From Minisyncoccota bacterium (GTDB lineage Bacteria > Patescibacteriota > Minisyncoccia > Phycocordibacterales > JACZSL01), in NCBI GenBank assembly GCA_028280145.1, contig JANQMM010000057.1, positions 1 to 40,034 of the forward strand: 40,034 nt of DNA, given 5' to 3'. A program made the translations under genes and the position numbers. Below the pieces are notes generated by a model. That model did not search any database. It was not told where the DNA came from and was given only the letters and a program-made list of their open reading frames with translations. This document shows, piece after piece, positions 1 through 8,169 of the stretch; position 1 is the first letter of the stretch; each line of letters begins with the position of its first letter.

Positions 1-2
1 CT

Positions 3-638
3 CGCGCACAAACGCTTGAGTACGACATGGAGATCGATCGAGAGATACGTCTTGAACTTCGTGAGTACAAGGCGGCGTTGGTACAAAATTTACGCAACAA
101 TATCACCAAGGCGATATTTCGTCTTGCGTGGGTAACATACAATACGGCACAAGGAGCGAAAGGAGGGATTGATTCGTATAAGAAATTGATTGATCCTGAA
201 AGTGTCGTCGAGGGCCTCGGTGCGGGGATGAAACTGATTCAGTCTCATATTCCGGCCGGAGAGAAGGACCTGCAGTTTGATACAAAAGACACAAAAGGAA
301 AAGTGAAGTCCGCGGCATGGAATGCGACTCTTGAAACACTTGAAAGTGTCGGCGACCCGCAGGCTGTGGCAGTGCAGGTCATGAAAGATGTAAAAGGAGC
401 AATGGTGGGTGGACCTGACCTTTCACCGGAAGAGATTGAGATTTTGCGTACACAACATTTGCAAAATAACGAGGTTGATCGTGCACTTGCCGAAAGCTAC
501 GCAAAGAACGCTGAGCGAAGAAAAGAATTGCTACTTTTGGAAAGACAAATAGCGACAAAATACAACGAACTGCAGGAATGGAAGGCAAAAGAATATACAC
601 GTGTGAAGAATGCTCTAACACATGACTGTAAAGAGTAA
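3..638 (+). CDS. Hypothetical coiled-coil protein, 5' end cut by window edge
   Basis: The reading frame is open from base 3 to the TAA at 636-638. An ATG lies at 27, but the codons before it (from base 3) are also open and charged in the same style, so the gene probably begins left of the window. The visible part, about 200 residues, is highly charged and soluble. It has no signal peptide or membrane segment in view. The C-terminal third (roughly residues 140-200 from the ATG) is rich in Glu, Lys, Arg, Leu and Ala and looks like a coiled coil. I recognise no domain and assign no function. The next gene starts 1 nt after the stop, so the two probably share a transcript. Confidence 0.75.
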   Translation, partial: RAQTLEYDMEIDREIRLELREYKAALVQNLRNNITKAIFRLAWVTYNTAQGAKGGIDSYKKLIDPESVVEGLGAGMKLIQSHIPAGEKDLQFDTKDTKGKVKSAAWNATLETLESVGDPQAVAVQVMKDVKGAMVGGPDLSPEEIEILRTQHLQNNEVDRALAESYAKNAERRKELLLLERQIATKYNELQEWKAKEYTRVKNALTHDCKE

Positions 639-639
639 T

Positions 640-1182
640 ATGAAACGAAGTTTGATCACCATATCCATATTCCTTATCGCACTGATCCCAAGCGCAGTGG
701 GAGCGCAGACTATATCTCTTGGTGAAGGGGGAGATGTTGAATACACCGAAAAGTTTGAGTTTGAAAATGTAGAGCTATTCTATAACGGTGATGAGTTGGT
801 ACTCAGCGCTCATGACGAGAACGGTGATGGGGTATTTGAAACGTGGCTTTGGTATAGGGATGACATTGTTGTGCGCGAAGGACATGACACGGACACTGTT
901 GCGGGTCCGGATGCTTTCTTCGAGTTAAATACTAATGAAGACGTAACACGTGAGTTTGGCGAAGGAATTTCAACCTATACCAAACCAGATATCGTGTCAT
1001 TTGAAACACGCATTGAAGAAGGCGGTATATCCGAGACAGAAGACCTGGTGGGTGACCTCTCGTCCATTACTATTCCTGGTGGTAGCAATCCATTCTTGAT
1101 AGTGTTGTTTGTCATCATCGCCATTTTGGGATTTGTGTGGTGGAAAAGACAACGGAACAGGATAGAACAAACAACGGATTGA
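640..1182 (+). CDS. Secreted, C-terminally membrane-anchored protein of unknown function
   Basis: The protein has about 180 residues. It begins with a typical signal peptide (basic MKR, a hydrophobic stretch, then a small-residue cleavage site near AVGAQ) and ends with a hydrophobic segment (NPFLIVLFVIIAILGFVWW) followed by basic residues. The acidic 110-residue body would therefore be exported and tethered by its C terminus. An in-frame ATG at 622 overlaps the upstream gene. I prefer the ATG at 640 because it starts the signal peptide directly and follows the upstream stop by 1 nt. The body is rich in Asp/Glu, including a DENGDGVFE stretch that resembles a short calcium-binding loop; that reading is only suggestive. 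I recognise no family. Confidence 0.8.
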   Translation: MKRSLITISIFLIALIPSAVGAQTISLGEGGDVEYTEKFEFENVELFYNGDELVLSAHDENGDGVFETWLWYRDDIVVREGHDTDTVAGPDAFFELNTNEDVTREFGEGISTYTKPDIVSFETRIEEGGISETEDLVGDLSSITIPGGSNPFLIVLFVIIAILGFVWWKRQRNRIEQTTD

Positions 1183-1203
1183 CCTTCTTGCAGGCAATCA
1201 ATT

Positions 1204-1737
1204 CTAGCGGGCTACCTTTAAAAGAGCATCCCAGCCGACCTTAACGAATTCTTTTGTTTTTTCGTCAGTGAGGTTGCCATTCTCGTCAAACTTCTCACCA
1301 CCACCTCCGACCCAGAATTCCGGTTGACCCAGAACTTTCATATTCAAATGGAGTAGGGTTTGCTTGAGGTGGTATTGTGCCATTGCGCCACCGGCTCCTC
1401 CCGGACTGGTGCTTACCACAAGAACAGGCTTTCCATCAAAAGAATTTGCTTTGTACGGGCGTGATGCGACATCAATTGCATTTTTGAGCACCCCGGAAAC
1501 ACTCCTGTTGTACTCAGGGGTTGCGATGATCAGTGCGTCTGCGGATTCAATGAGTGTTTTAAATGCTGTTGCGGATTCCGGATACGCATCATCCATTTCC
1601 GCATTATAAAGAGGGAGACTCCCAATGTCTGCAACCTCAAGATTGACGTCTGCCGGAGTCAGCTCTTCAAACGCTCGCATCAAGCCTCTGTTCGTAGATT
1701 TTTTTCGCAAGCTTCCGACAATTCCAACAACTTTCAT
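1204..1737 (-). CDS. NADPH-dependent FMN reductase (flavodoxin-fold, ChrR/YieF-like)
   Basis: About 177 residues, the usual length of the NADPH-dependent FMN reductase family. Family features seen: the N-terminal phosphate-binding loop GSLRKKSTNRGL after the first beta strand, the central PEYNRSVSGVLKNAID segment that contacts flavin, and a later SPGGAGG loop. Members reduce flavins, quinones or oxidised metals with NAD(P)H in the cytoplasm; the substrate cannot be read from sequence. In-frame ATGs also lie at 1764 and 1746, but the one at 1737 starts the canonical MKVVGIVGS strand and sits exactly 7 nt after a TATAAT (1745-1750 on this strand), which suggests a leaderless mRNA. The gene converges with the one ending at 1182. 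Confidence 0.9.
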   Translation of the reverse strand: MKVVGIVGSLRKKSTNRGLMRAFEELTPADVNLEVADIGSLPLYNAEMDDAYPESATAFKTLIESADALIIATPEYNRSVSGVLKNAIDVASRPYKANSFDGKPVLVVSTSPGGAGGAMAQYHLKQTLLHLNMKVLGQPEFWVGGGGEKFDENGNLTDEKTKEFVKVGWDALLKVAR

Positions 1738-1744
1738 ATAGCTC

Positions 1745-1750
1745 ATTATA
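1745..1750 (-). promoter_or_regulatory. -10 element TATAAT, leaderless start of FMN reductase
   Basis: On the minus strand TATAAT is followed by 7 nt (GAGCTAT) and then the ATG at 1737. The transcription start should fall on or next to the A of the ATG. No good -35 box is visible. Confidence 0.6.
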
Positions 1751-1789
1751 CGTATTTCTACCAAAGTTACGAGTTGTTATGACAAACGA

Positions 1790-1819
1790 AACACCCGACG
1801 TGAAAATGCGTCGGGTGTT
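1790..1819 (-). terminator. Intrinsic terminator of the HD-like gene
   Basis: A perfect 11-bp inverted repeat (AACACCCGACG / CGTCGGGTGTT) with an 8-nt loop lies 12 nt past the stop of the minus-strand gene at 1832-2473. On that strand it is followed by the T-rich TTCGTTTG. Confidence 0.7.
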
Positions 1820-1831
1820 GTTGTGGTGTTC

Positions 1832-2473
1832 TCATGCGCTCAGAGCCGTGACCGAACGTTCCAAGTTCTCTCGGGCTTGTTCTTCGTATCGATTGTAGAA
1901 GAAATCGGTAATGTAGATCGAGTTCCTTGCAAGAAGTTTTCTCAATTTACCCAGCCGTTCTTCTCTGAACGTTTCGTCTGAGAGATGTTGATGTTCGCGT
2001 CGAATTTGCTCCTCGTAGGCATCGAAGACTTCCGGCTTCTGTCCCAAAACAACAAGGTCGATGTCCACGAACAATCCCTTGTCTCCTGCAAACGCCTCCC
2101 AATCGTCACTGTGTTTCGTGGCTACGATAAGGTCGAAGACCGTATCAGCATATCCCGAAAGGTTACTTGCAGTGAGGAAGTCGTGCGCATACTCTGCACT
2201 GTCTTGTTCGTTGCTCTCTGAGTCCGGTTTGTATATGTAATTCTGGAACCAGATGGCAAGTTCAAGGGCGTATTCGTTATCGGCAAGACGCCGCGCGCTT
2301 CTCAGTGCCTTGAGGTGCATGGCAATACGCTCAAGGGTGTGGTGATGCCTGCCTTCTTCTGAATATTGCTTTTGCAATAGCTGGAACATGGCGGTTTGAA
2401 ACTGACCCGTCATTCCAATGCTTTCTGCGAGTCTCTGCCATTGTTCCAACAGCCACTTCACGTTTCTGTTCAT
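1832..2473 (-). CDS. COG4339-like HD-superfamily protein with a QN in place of the HD doublet
   Basis: The 213-residue protein matches the layout of the predicted metal-dependent HD phosphohydrolases of COG4339: an early His motif (RHHHTLERI, His43-45), the ELAIWF segment that normally runs into HD, a NEQ.SA motif, ATKH, a DIDL..LG segment (Asp137/Asp139), and a C-terminal R.SIY..DFF..R.E..AR.NL region. At the place where the family has the metal-binding His-Asp, this protein reads Gln77-Asn78. The LEHI motif also reads LERI. The fold is probably kept, but metal binding and catalysis are doubtful. The start at 2473 is set by a strong Shine-Dalgarno (AAGGAGAG) 6-7 nt upstream; longer starts run through the promoter. 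Confidence 0.8.
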   Translation of the reverse strand: MNRNVKWLLEQWQRLAESIGMTGQFQTAMFQLLQKQYSEEGRHHHTLERIAMHLKALRSARRLADNEYALELAIWFQNYIYKPDSESNEQDSAEYAHDFLTASNLSGYADTVFDLIVATKHSDDWEAFAGDKGLFVDIDLVVLGQKPEVFDAYEEQIRREHQHLSDETFREERLGKLRKLLARNSIYITDFFYNRYEEQARENLERSVTALSA

Positions 2474-2508
2474 GGCTCTCTCCTTACTCAATACCGTGAT
2501 CTGGTGTG

Positions 2509-2536
2509 ATTTTAAAATATGTTCACTTCTTGTCAA
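2509..2536 (-). promoter_or_regulatory. Sigma70-type promoter of the HD-like gene
   Basis: On the minus strand a consensus TTGACA (2531-2536) is followed by a 16-nt spacer and TAAAAT (2509-2514). The transcript would have a leader of about 30 nt that contains AAGGAGAG. This is one of the few conventional leadered promoters in the window. Confidence 0.7.
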
Positions 2537-2621
2537 CACCTGGTATTTTCAAGGAGAATCGCTTTGCGCCGATTTGTTATTGCGTAAAGGGACTCATATT
2601 TTATGGAGATATGTTTAATGA

Positions 2622-2627
2622 TATAAT
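2622..2627 (+). promoter_or_regulatory. Extended -10 TGA-TATAAT, leaderless start at 2634
   Basis: TATAAT is preceded by TGA (extended -10 form TGn) and followed by exactly 6 nt (GAGGTC) before the ATG at 2634. There is no convincing -35 box. Confidence 0.6.
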
Positions 2628-2633
2628 GAGGTC

Positions 2634-2867
2634 ATGAAAAAGAATTGCGAAAGTTGTCTTATGCCCTTAAGCGCTGATCCGGGTACTCCGGAACACGACT
2701 CGTACTGTAGTCTTTGTTATAGGGACGGCGCGTTTCTATACGGAGGGGATGATGTAAAAGAGTTTCAACGCATTTCTTATGAAGGCATGATCGCAAGCGG
2801 AATGAATCGATTTCTTGCAAAGTTCTATGCATGGATGATCCAGTTTGCTCCGCGATGGAAAAAATAG
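2634..2867 (+). CDS. Small zinc-ribbon protein (Zn_ribbon_2 type)
   Basis: This 77-residue protein carries two CxxC pairs, Cys5/Cys8 (CESC) and Cys25/Cys28 (CSLC), separated by a short loop with the MPL and YCSLCYRDGAF pattern of the putative zinc-ribbon family PF12674. The remainder is a short helical tail with aromatic residues (FYAWMIQFAPRW). Such proteins are small cytoplasmic zinc binders, often encoded beside flavoproteins or regulators, and their precise role is unknown. The ATG lies 6 nt after a TATAAT. The next gene, a PNPOx-like protein, starts 1 nt after the stop, so the two are probably co-transcribed. Confidence 0.85.
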   Translation: MKKNCESCLMPLSADPGTPEHDSYCSLCYRDGAFLYGGDDVKEFQRISYEGMIASGMNRFLAKFYAWMIQFAPRWKK

Positions 2868-2868
2868 C

Positions 2869-3369
2869 ATGCAGACAACTAAGAAAAAAAATGTAGACAC
2901 CGTCAGCAACGCCGATGTGTATGACTTCATCACACGAAGACCGTGTGCCACGATTGCTACATCACGAGAGGGAAGTTCCGCAGACCTCGCTCATGTGTTT
3001 GTGTACTTTGATCTGGCATTCAACGGTTATTTTCTTTCGAAGATCGATACACGCAAGGTAGACAATATCTCCGGGAATCCACATGTGAGTTTATTGTTCT
3101 CCGATATCGATAGCTTGCAACAGGTTGAATATCTTGCAAATGCACGCATCATTGATGATACGGAGGAGATCACCACTGTGCTTCCAAAGATCCAAGACAT
3201 TTTACAGGATGCTCGTGCCGAATACTGGATTCCTCCGGTGACACAAGTGCCGGGTAACGGCTACTGTATTGTCGAGCTTACACCAATGGCGATCACGTAT
3301 CGCGACTATGCCCGGGAAAAGAAAGACGCAGGAGCCCACCAATTCAAGCTCGATATGAGCGCTCTCTGA
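2869..3369 (+). CDS. Pyridoxamine 5'-phosphate oxidase-like FMN-binding protein
   Basis: The 166-residue protein has the split-barrel flavoprotein pattern: an early strand with CATIATSREG, then YFLSKIDTRKVDNISGNPHVSLLF, where Thr/Arg/Lys contact the FMN phosphate and the N.S.NP.V motif is typical of the family, followed by later strands ending in CIVELTPMAITY. Members include PNP oxidases, heme-degrading enzymes and F420-dependent reductases. Low conservation outside the core means the reaction cannot be named. The ATG at 2869 directly follows the zinc-ribbon stop. An upstream in-frame ATG at 2845 would overlap that gene by 23 nt and add no conserved sequence. Confidence 0.85.
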   Translation: MQTTKKKNVDTVSNADVYDFITRRPCATIATSREGSSADLAHVFVYFDLAFNGYFLSKIDTRKVDNISGNPHVSLLFSDIDSLQQVEYLANARIIDDTEEITTVLPKIQDILQDARAEYWIPPVTQVPGNGYCIVELTPMAITYRDYAREKKDAGAHQFKLDMSAL

Positions 3370-3499
3370 GCGCCTGGCCACAGCCTTTAAAGATTGGTAA
3401 AACAGCTTTTTATATTGCAACTCATTTTTCCACTTCTGTTTATAAGTGCACTCGCTTTTCATTTTAGAGGAAAGGTAGTATGGTACATACCTTGTTTGT

Positions 3500-4234
3500 A
3501 TGAAGAAAAAGTTTCTGATACTCCAGGCGCGGCCCGATGAGATCTCCGATCTTGAGTTCGACGCGATCTTAAAACACGGCGGATTGTCTCACGATGAGGT
3601 TGAGCGTATTCGTATGGAAGAAGGCGATCTTCCTGATATTGATCTTGAAGAATATGCCGCAGTTATTGTTGGCGGTAGTCCGTATTGTGTTACGGACGAA
3701 GAGAAAACAGAAGAGCAAAAAAGACTGGAACTACAGTCACGCACGTTGCTCGAAAACATCATCGAAAAGGATTTTCCATATCTTGGCGCGTGTTACGGAC
3801 ACAGCCTTCTGTCCAGTCTGCACGGCGGGAAGGTAGAACAAAAAGGCGTATATGCGGAGACGCCGGGCGGAGTCACTATACACCTGACTGAGGCAGGTAA
3901 AGTAGATCCGTTACTTGCGGGACTTCCGGAAGACTTTCGCGTGTTTGCGGGACACAAAGAATCCTGCACCGTCTTGCCGGATGATGCTGTGCTACTTGCC
4001 TCAAGCGACACCTGTCCGCATCACATATATCGCATCGGTGAGAATGTGTATTCGGTACAGTTTCATCCGGAGTTGGATATTCACGGCATTCAAAGACGCA
4101 TTGAGGCTTATAAGTATAAGGGATACTTTCCACCCGAGCAGGCGGAATCCCTTAAACAGGCTATGGAGGATGAGTTGGTGACAGTGCCTTTTGACATACT
4201 AAAGCGATTTGTTGATCGTTACAAAGATACATAA
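3500..4234 (+). CDS. Class I glutamine amidotransferase domain protein (GuaA-N-like)
   Basis: The protein has 244 residues and all three parts of the class I amidotransferase triad: Cys98 in the nucleophile elbow GACYGH, and His189 with Glu191 in QFHPEL. The VIVGGSPYCVTD segment matches the oxyanion-loop region. It is a stand-alone amidotransferase of the GMP-synthase-like type, with no fused synthetase domain. Such proteins hydrolyse glutamine or gamma-glutamyl compounds, or supply ammonia to a partner. The next gene encodes an ATP-grasp ligase, a plausible partner, but a terminator and about 110 nt separate them. The element TACCTT ends 6 nt before the ATG and may be a weak -10. Confidence 0.88.
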   Translation: MKKKFLILQARPDEISDLEFDAILKHGGLSHDEVERIRMEEGDLPDIDLEEYAAVIVGGSPYCVTDEEKTEEQKRLELQSRTLLENIIEKDFPYLGACYGHSLLSSLHGGKVEQKGVYAETPGGVTIHLTEAGKVDPLLAGLPEDFRVFAGHKESCTVLPDDAVLLASSDTCPHHIYRIGENVYSVQFHPELDIHGIQRRIEAYKYKGYFPPEQAESLKQAMEDELVTVPFDILKRFVDRYKDT

Positions 4235-4244
4235 TATGAAGAAT

Positions 4245-4268
4245 AGGGCGCTTCTTAGCGCTCTTTTA
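4245..4268 (+). terminator. Intrinsic terminator after the amidotransferase
   Basis: A 7-bp GC-rich stem (AGGGCGC / GCGCTCT, with one G-T pair) and a 6-nt loop are followed by TTTATT. It lies 10 nt past the amidotransferase stop. Confidence 0.75.
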
Positions 4269-4344
4269 TTAGGTCACACAAACAGTCTATAGACTTTTTA
4301 ATCAAAAGAGGTACACTGGTCGTGCCTATAAAAACCGCATACAT

Positions 4345-5616
4345 ATGGACAAAAAGAACATCATTCTTTTCGTGAATAATCTACCCTCGGCTGCTCTTGA
4401 AAGCTTCGTAGCGTATAAGAAAGCATCAAAGCAAAAACTACGCATTGCCGTTATTCGTGACTCGCGCAGAAGGTCAGCACGAGCAGGAAAGAAGAACGAA
4501 GCCATAGATATTGAACTTTCCTGTGACCTAAGTGATTCTGAAAAAGTCGCAGAAACACTTCTGCCATTTCATGATGAGATTAAAGCGGTGACGTGTCGTG
4601 GGGATGCTCACATTGATGCCTTCAAGAAGGTTATTCCGAATGTGCCTTATTTGCGCACTCCCACCAGTGAATCGCTTGATTGGAGCATCGATAAAATCAA
4701 GATGCGCAAGCGTTTCGCTTCACACAAAAGATCGATCACACCAAAGTTCATGGTGGTACGTGATGCAAAAAAGAAGACCATTGCTGAAATTGCAAAAAAG
4801 ATCAAATTTCCACTCATCATAAAACCCTCAGGGCTTTTTATGAGCATGCTTGTAACCAAGTGTTACCACGAAGAGGAGTTGGAAAAAGAGCTCAAAAAAG
4901 TGCTACGTAAAGCAAAAAAAGTATATGCGGACAATGGAAAGAACGAGACCCCACAGATTCTTGTCGAGGAGTTCATCGAAGGTGAAATGTATTCCGTTGA
5001 CGCGTATATAACTGCCCGTGGACGGATCTATTTCTGTCCACTTGTTCATGTCACCACGGGAAAGCAGATTGGGCGCGATGACTTTTATTCCTACAAAGCT
5101 TTGACTCCTACAACACTTCGAAAACCTGCGATTGAACAAGCGGAAGCTGTTGCAAAAAGTGCGATCAAAGCGCTAGGGCTACGGAGTAGTACTGCACACA
5201 TTGAACTCATGCGCACAGATAGCGGGTGGAAGGTGGTGGAGGTTGGTCCACGCATTGGTGGTTTTCGTCATGATCTCTATAAACTTGCCTTCGGTATTGA
5301 TCACGGGGCAAACGATATTCGTATTCGGGTACCGGAACAACCTGTCGTCAGCAAAAAAAAGCTGGGCTATGCGTGTGCGATGAAGTTTTATCCGGAAAAG
5401 GAGGGGCTACTCACTCAGCTTAAAGGGATTAAAAAGATACAGGAATTCAAATCGGTGAAAAAGGTGAAGCAAAACAAAAAGATTGGCGATAAATGTCTCT
5501 TTGCAAAACACGGAGGTGTTAGTGTAGTAAATGTGATCCTTTTCAACAAAGAACGTTCAAAACTCCTCGCTGACGTACGCCGTATTGAAAAAAGTCTTAC
5601 TATTGTGACGAAATAG
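4345..5616 (+). CDS. ATP-grasp domain ligase of unknown substrate
   Basis: The 423-residue protein has an N-terminal Rossmann-like region (1-110), an ATP-grasp fold (about 115-310) and a C-terminal lid-like region. Visible ATP-grasp signatures are Lys160 in PLIIKPSG, the adenine-binding LVEEFIEGEMYSVDAY (Glu208/Glu209), and the metal-binding AHIELM (Glu287) and VVEVGPRIGG (Glu299). The family uses ATP to make acyl-phosphate intermediates for amide or peptide bonds. The order and motifs resemble the carbamoyl-phosphate synthase/BacD-type branch, but no substrate can be assigned. TATAAA at 4327-4332, 12 nt before the ATG, may be its -10. The protein is very Lys-rich, with basic stretches near 40-50 and 370-380. 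Confidence 0.85.
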   Translation: MDKKNIILFVNNLPSAALESFVAYKKASKQKLRIAVIRDSRRRSARAGKKNEAIDIELSCDLSDSEKVAETLLPFHDEIKAVTCRGDAHIDAFKKVIPNVPYLRTPTSESLDWSIDKIKMRKRFASHKRSITPKFMVVRDAKKKTIAEIAKKIKFPLIIKPSGLFMSMLVTKCYHEEELEKELKKVLRKAKKVYADNGKNETPQILVEEFIEGEMYSVDAYITARGRIYFCPLVHVTTGKQIGRDDFYSYKALTPTTLRKPAIEQAEAVAKSAIKALGLRSSTAHIELMRTDSGWKVVEVGPRIGGFRHDLYKLAFGIDHGANDIRIRVPEQPVVSKKKLGYACAMKFYPEKEGLLTQLKGIKKIQEFKSVKKVKQNKKIGDKCLFAKHGGVSVVNVILFNKERSKLLADVRRIEKSLTIVTK

Positions 5617-5626
5617 CAAGGAGCGC

Positions 5627-5632
5627 TATACT
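5627..5632 (+). promoter_or_regulatory. -10 element TATACT, leaderless start at 5639
   Basis: TATACT is followed by exactly 6 nt (TCCATT) and then ATG. A TTGTGA 18 nt upstream (5603-5608) could be the -35 box. Confidence 0.6.
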
Positions 5633-5638
5633 TCCATT

Positions 5639-5896
5639 ATGCATTATGTCTACATTGTGGCGTGTGCTGATGGATCACTTTATACAGGCTATACTACCGA
5701 CATCCAAAGGCGTGTAAAAGAACACAACAGAGAACTTCCGGGCGGGGCGGCCTATACCGCGGGACGGGCTCCGGTCACACTTCTCTATAGCGAGACGTGT
5801 GCGTCACGATCCCTTGCTCAAAAACGTGAACATCAGATAAAATCCCTCTCAAGAGAGCGAAAGCTTGCTTTGATCCACGAGAGTGGAGCAAATTAA
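5639..5896 (+). CDS. GIY-YIG domain protein (UPF0213/YhbQ-like)
   Basis: At 85 residues this is a single-domain GIY-YIG protein. It starts with HYVYIVACADGSLYTGYT, where the VYI and YTG strands form the family signature, followed by the DIQRRVKEHN helix with the catalytic Arg region and a C-terminal KREHQIKSLSRERKLALI segment typical of YhbQ-like proteins. The fold is a nuclease fold. YhbQ-type stand-alone members are little characterised and are thought to act on DNA. It starts 6 nt after a TATACT element, which makes it a separate leaderless transcription unit although it follows the ATP-grasp gene by only 22 nt. Confidence 0.9.
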   Translation: MHYVYIVACADGSLYTGYTTDIQRRVKEHNRELPGGAAYTAGRAPVTLLYSETCASRSLAQKREHQIKSLSRERKLALIHESGAN

Positions 5897-5905
5897 TTTT
5901 TTTTG

Positions 5906-5911
5906 TATACT
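5906..5911 (+). promoter_or_regulatory. -10 element TATACT, leaderless start at 5918
   Basis: TATACT is followed by 6 nt (AATTGT) and then the ATG at 5918. An in-frame ATG at 5903 sits upstream of this hexamer and is therefore unlikely to be the start. Confidence 0.6.
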
Positions 5912-5917
5912 AATTGT

Positions 5918-7042
5918 ATGAATAATACGACTATCGGTATTTTAATCGGGATAGCACTTTTTGGTGTTGTTGCGGTTATCGTGTTCCAAGACGAAGGGCC
6001 ACCACGTGTTGATTTTCATGAAATTATTTCCGATGAAGAGGAAGTGGCGGCAACTAGTTCCGAAGAGTCGGAAGAAGTCACGCAAGAAGCAGAAGCAGGA
6101 ACAGTTGATACTTCAACGGATGCCGCAGACGAAACGGGGGTGGAGCCTGAGATGACAGAGGAAACAGTTTCATCCGGAGACGTCGAAGAGGATACCACAA
6201 CAGAGGAAGGGGCAGGTCAGAGTGAAGAAGTAGAAGGAGTTGTGGCAACGACGACCGAGGAAGAAGTGATTAATGAAGAGCAAGGAAGTGAAGAGCAAAC
6301 AGCGACTTCTACTTCTGAGACGACGAGTGCAACTACAACAGATGAAGCTGAAGAAAACGAAGGAGGAGTTGCCGCACCGTCTGATCTTATGATGCACATA
6401 CCGTTTGATGAAACAGGAGGCTCAATAGCATCTGATATATCCGGACATGGTAACTTCGGAACGCTTCTTAGTGTTGATACGGAAATTGCGTGGAACGGTG
6501 GAGCGGTTGACGGCGCACTCTTTTTGGACGGACAAAACGATCATGTTGCGATTTCTCATTCGGAAACACTTAATCTCGGAGCTCAAACACAAAGCTACTC
6601 AATTTCATTTTGGTTTCGGTCAACAAATGATCCTGGCGGAGAACGGGAGATCATCGGAAAAGGTGGGCGCAGCGGTTCTTCACCTTTCGATATTCGAATT
6701 AACAGCGAAGGAGAGGTTTCATTTCGTGTCTCAGACGGATTTGCGGCAAGCACACTTCGAACGGATGTCTCGATCGTGAATGGCTCGTGGAATCATGTTG
6801 TCGCTCTTCGTGACGTTAACTCGGATCGATTACGTTTGTATATAAACGGTATTGTGCGCGGTGGTATTACATTTGATCAGACAAATGAAAGCCTTCGGAA
6901 TGCTTTGCCGGTATACATCAATCGCTACGAGCTTGCAGGGAACGCGTATGCTCATCACAATTTCGGCATTGACGATCTCTATATCTACAATCGCAAGCTC
7001 GAAACAAATGAGATCACAGAACTCTTTAAGGCGCGACAATAG
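5918..7042 (+). CDS. Membrane-anchored LamG/concanavalin A-like lectin protein
   Basis: The 374-residue protein has an uncleaved N-terminal membrane anchor (about residues 5-24), a long low-complexity linker of Glu, Thr, Ser and Val (about 30-150), and a C-terminal LamG/ConA-like jelly-roll domain (about 157-374). The lectin domain shows the usual signatures: an opening MHIPFDE.GG...D.SGHGNFG, ALFLDGQNDHV, YSISFWF, NHVVALRD.NSDRLRLYING and a closing FGIDDLYIYNRKL. It is predicted to sit on the cell surface and bind carbohydrate or protein; its ligand is unknown. The linker would hold the domain away from the membrane. Its last base is the first base of the GTG of the next gene. Confidence 0.88.
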   Translation: MNNTTIGILIGIALFGVVAVIVFQDEGPPRVDFHEIISDEEEVAATSSEESEEVTQEAEAGTVDTSTDAADETGVEPEMTEETVSSGDVEEDTTTEEGAGQSEEVEGVVATTTEEEVINEEQGSEEQTATSTSETTSATTTDEAEENEGGVAAPSDLMMHIPFDETGGSIASDISGHGNFGTLLSVDTEIAWNGGAVDGALFLDGQNDHVAISHSETLNLGAQTQSYSISFWFRSTNDPGGEREIIGKGGRSGSSPFDIRINSEGEVSFRVSDGFAASTLRTDVSIVNGSWNHVVALRDVNSDRLRLYINGIVRGGITFDQTNESLRNALPVYINRYELAGNAYAHHNFGIDDLYIYNRKLETNEITELFKARQ

Positions 7043-8055
7043 TGAAGCTCAGTAAGAAAAATATCTCATACACGACGATAGTTATCCTCATTGGGGCACT
7101 TCTCTATATTGTGTATACAAATTACACCTTACATAAAGAGAATGAACTGCTCTATGCGGACTTGTTGAAGACCGAAGCTGAATACGCTTCAACTACGGTA
7201 GCGTTGAGCGAGGTGATCCAATCATTGCAAACAGATCTTGAAACAACACTCGGTGACAATGCTGTAAAGGATCAAAAGCTTGCAGACACCATCAGTGTGT
7301 TGGAAGGGGTGCGAGGCAATCTTGAGCTTGCACAAAGTGAACGGGATCAATTGCAAGTGGATCTAAAGAAGGAAGAAGCAAAGATCGGCATTCTCTCCGA
7401 ACAGGTAAGTTCGATCACCAATGTTGTCACGCAAATAGACAAATTATCAAAGACAGATGAGGAATTGCTCCAAAAATATTCTAAAGTATATTTTCTAAAC
7501 GAACATTACATACCCGAGAACCTGGTGCTCATTGGGGATGAGTATGTATACAACAGTGCTAACCGGTATTGGTTTCATCGGGACGCCTATCAACATGTGA
7601 AGCGTTTGATGGAGGATGCGTATGCAGATGGCATTGATATGACCATTATCTCCGCGTACCGCTCATTTTATACTCAGGCCACCCTCAAGGAAGCTTATAC
7701 TGTCACGTACGGTGAGGGGGCAAATGCATTTTCTGCAGACCAGGGATACTCCGAGCATCAGCTCGGCACGACAATTGACTTTACTAGTTCAACAGTTGGT
7801 CCGAGCCTTGAAGGGTTTGATGAGACTGAAGCATATGCTTGGCTTTTGCAACACGCACATAAGTATGGATTCATACAATCGTATCCGCCGAATAATGAAT
7901 ATTATATCTTTGAACCATGGCATTGGCGTTTTGTGGGTGTTGCGCTTGCTACCAAACTTCACACGGAAGGAAAATATTTTTATGATGAAGAACAACGTGT
8001 TCTCTCCGGATACTTGCTCTCGATCTTTGACCCCATTCCGGAGGCAAGTGAGTGA
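7042..8055 (+). CDS. D-alanyl-D-alanine carboxypeptidase, M15B family (VanY-like)
   Basis: The 337-residue protein starts with GTG, overlapping the upstream stop by 1 nt, so it is probably translationally coupled. An N-terminal membrane anchor (about 9-27) and a coiled coil (about 30-145) precede a M15 peptidase domain. The zinc and catalytic residues are present: Arg207 in SAYRSF, the SEHQLGTTIDF motif with zinc ligands His239 and Asp246, and EPWHWRF with catalytic Glu291 and zinc ligand His294. VanY-type enzymes trim the terminal D-Ala from peptidoglycan stem peptides. The coiled coil suggests a spacer or oligomerisation stalk outside the membrane. Together with ddl at 34959 it is the only visible peptidoglycan gene here. 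Confidence 0.92.
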   Translation: MKLSKKNISYTTIVILIGALLYIVYTNYTLHKENELLYADLLKTEAEYASTTVALSEVIQSLQTDLETTLGDNAVKDQKLADTISVLEGVRGNLELAQSERDQLQVDLKKEEAKIGILSEQVSSITNVVTQIDKLSKTDEELLQKYSKVYFLNEHYIPENLVLIGDEYVYNSANRYWFHRDAYQHVKRLMEDAYADGIDMTIISAYRSFYTQATLKEAYTVTYGEGANAFSADQGYSEHQLGTTIDFTSSTVGPSLEGFDETEAYAWLLQHAHKYGFIQSYPPNNEYYIFEPWHWRFVGVALATKLHTEGKYFYDEEQRVLSGYLLSIFDPIPEASE

Positions 8056-8169
8056 ATTGTTTCTACCGACGTCTTACATTTTCGTTTTCTCATGAAGGCC
8101 GGTATAGTGCCAAGCGCCGCTTAAAACAAGACTCAAACTATCCACAGCATTGTTGTTGGAAACTTGATA

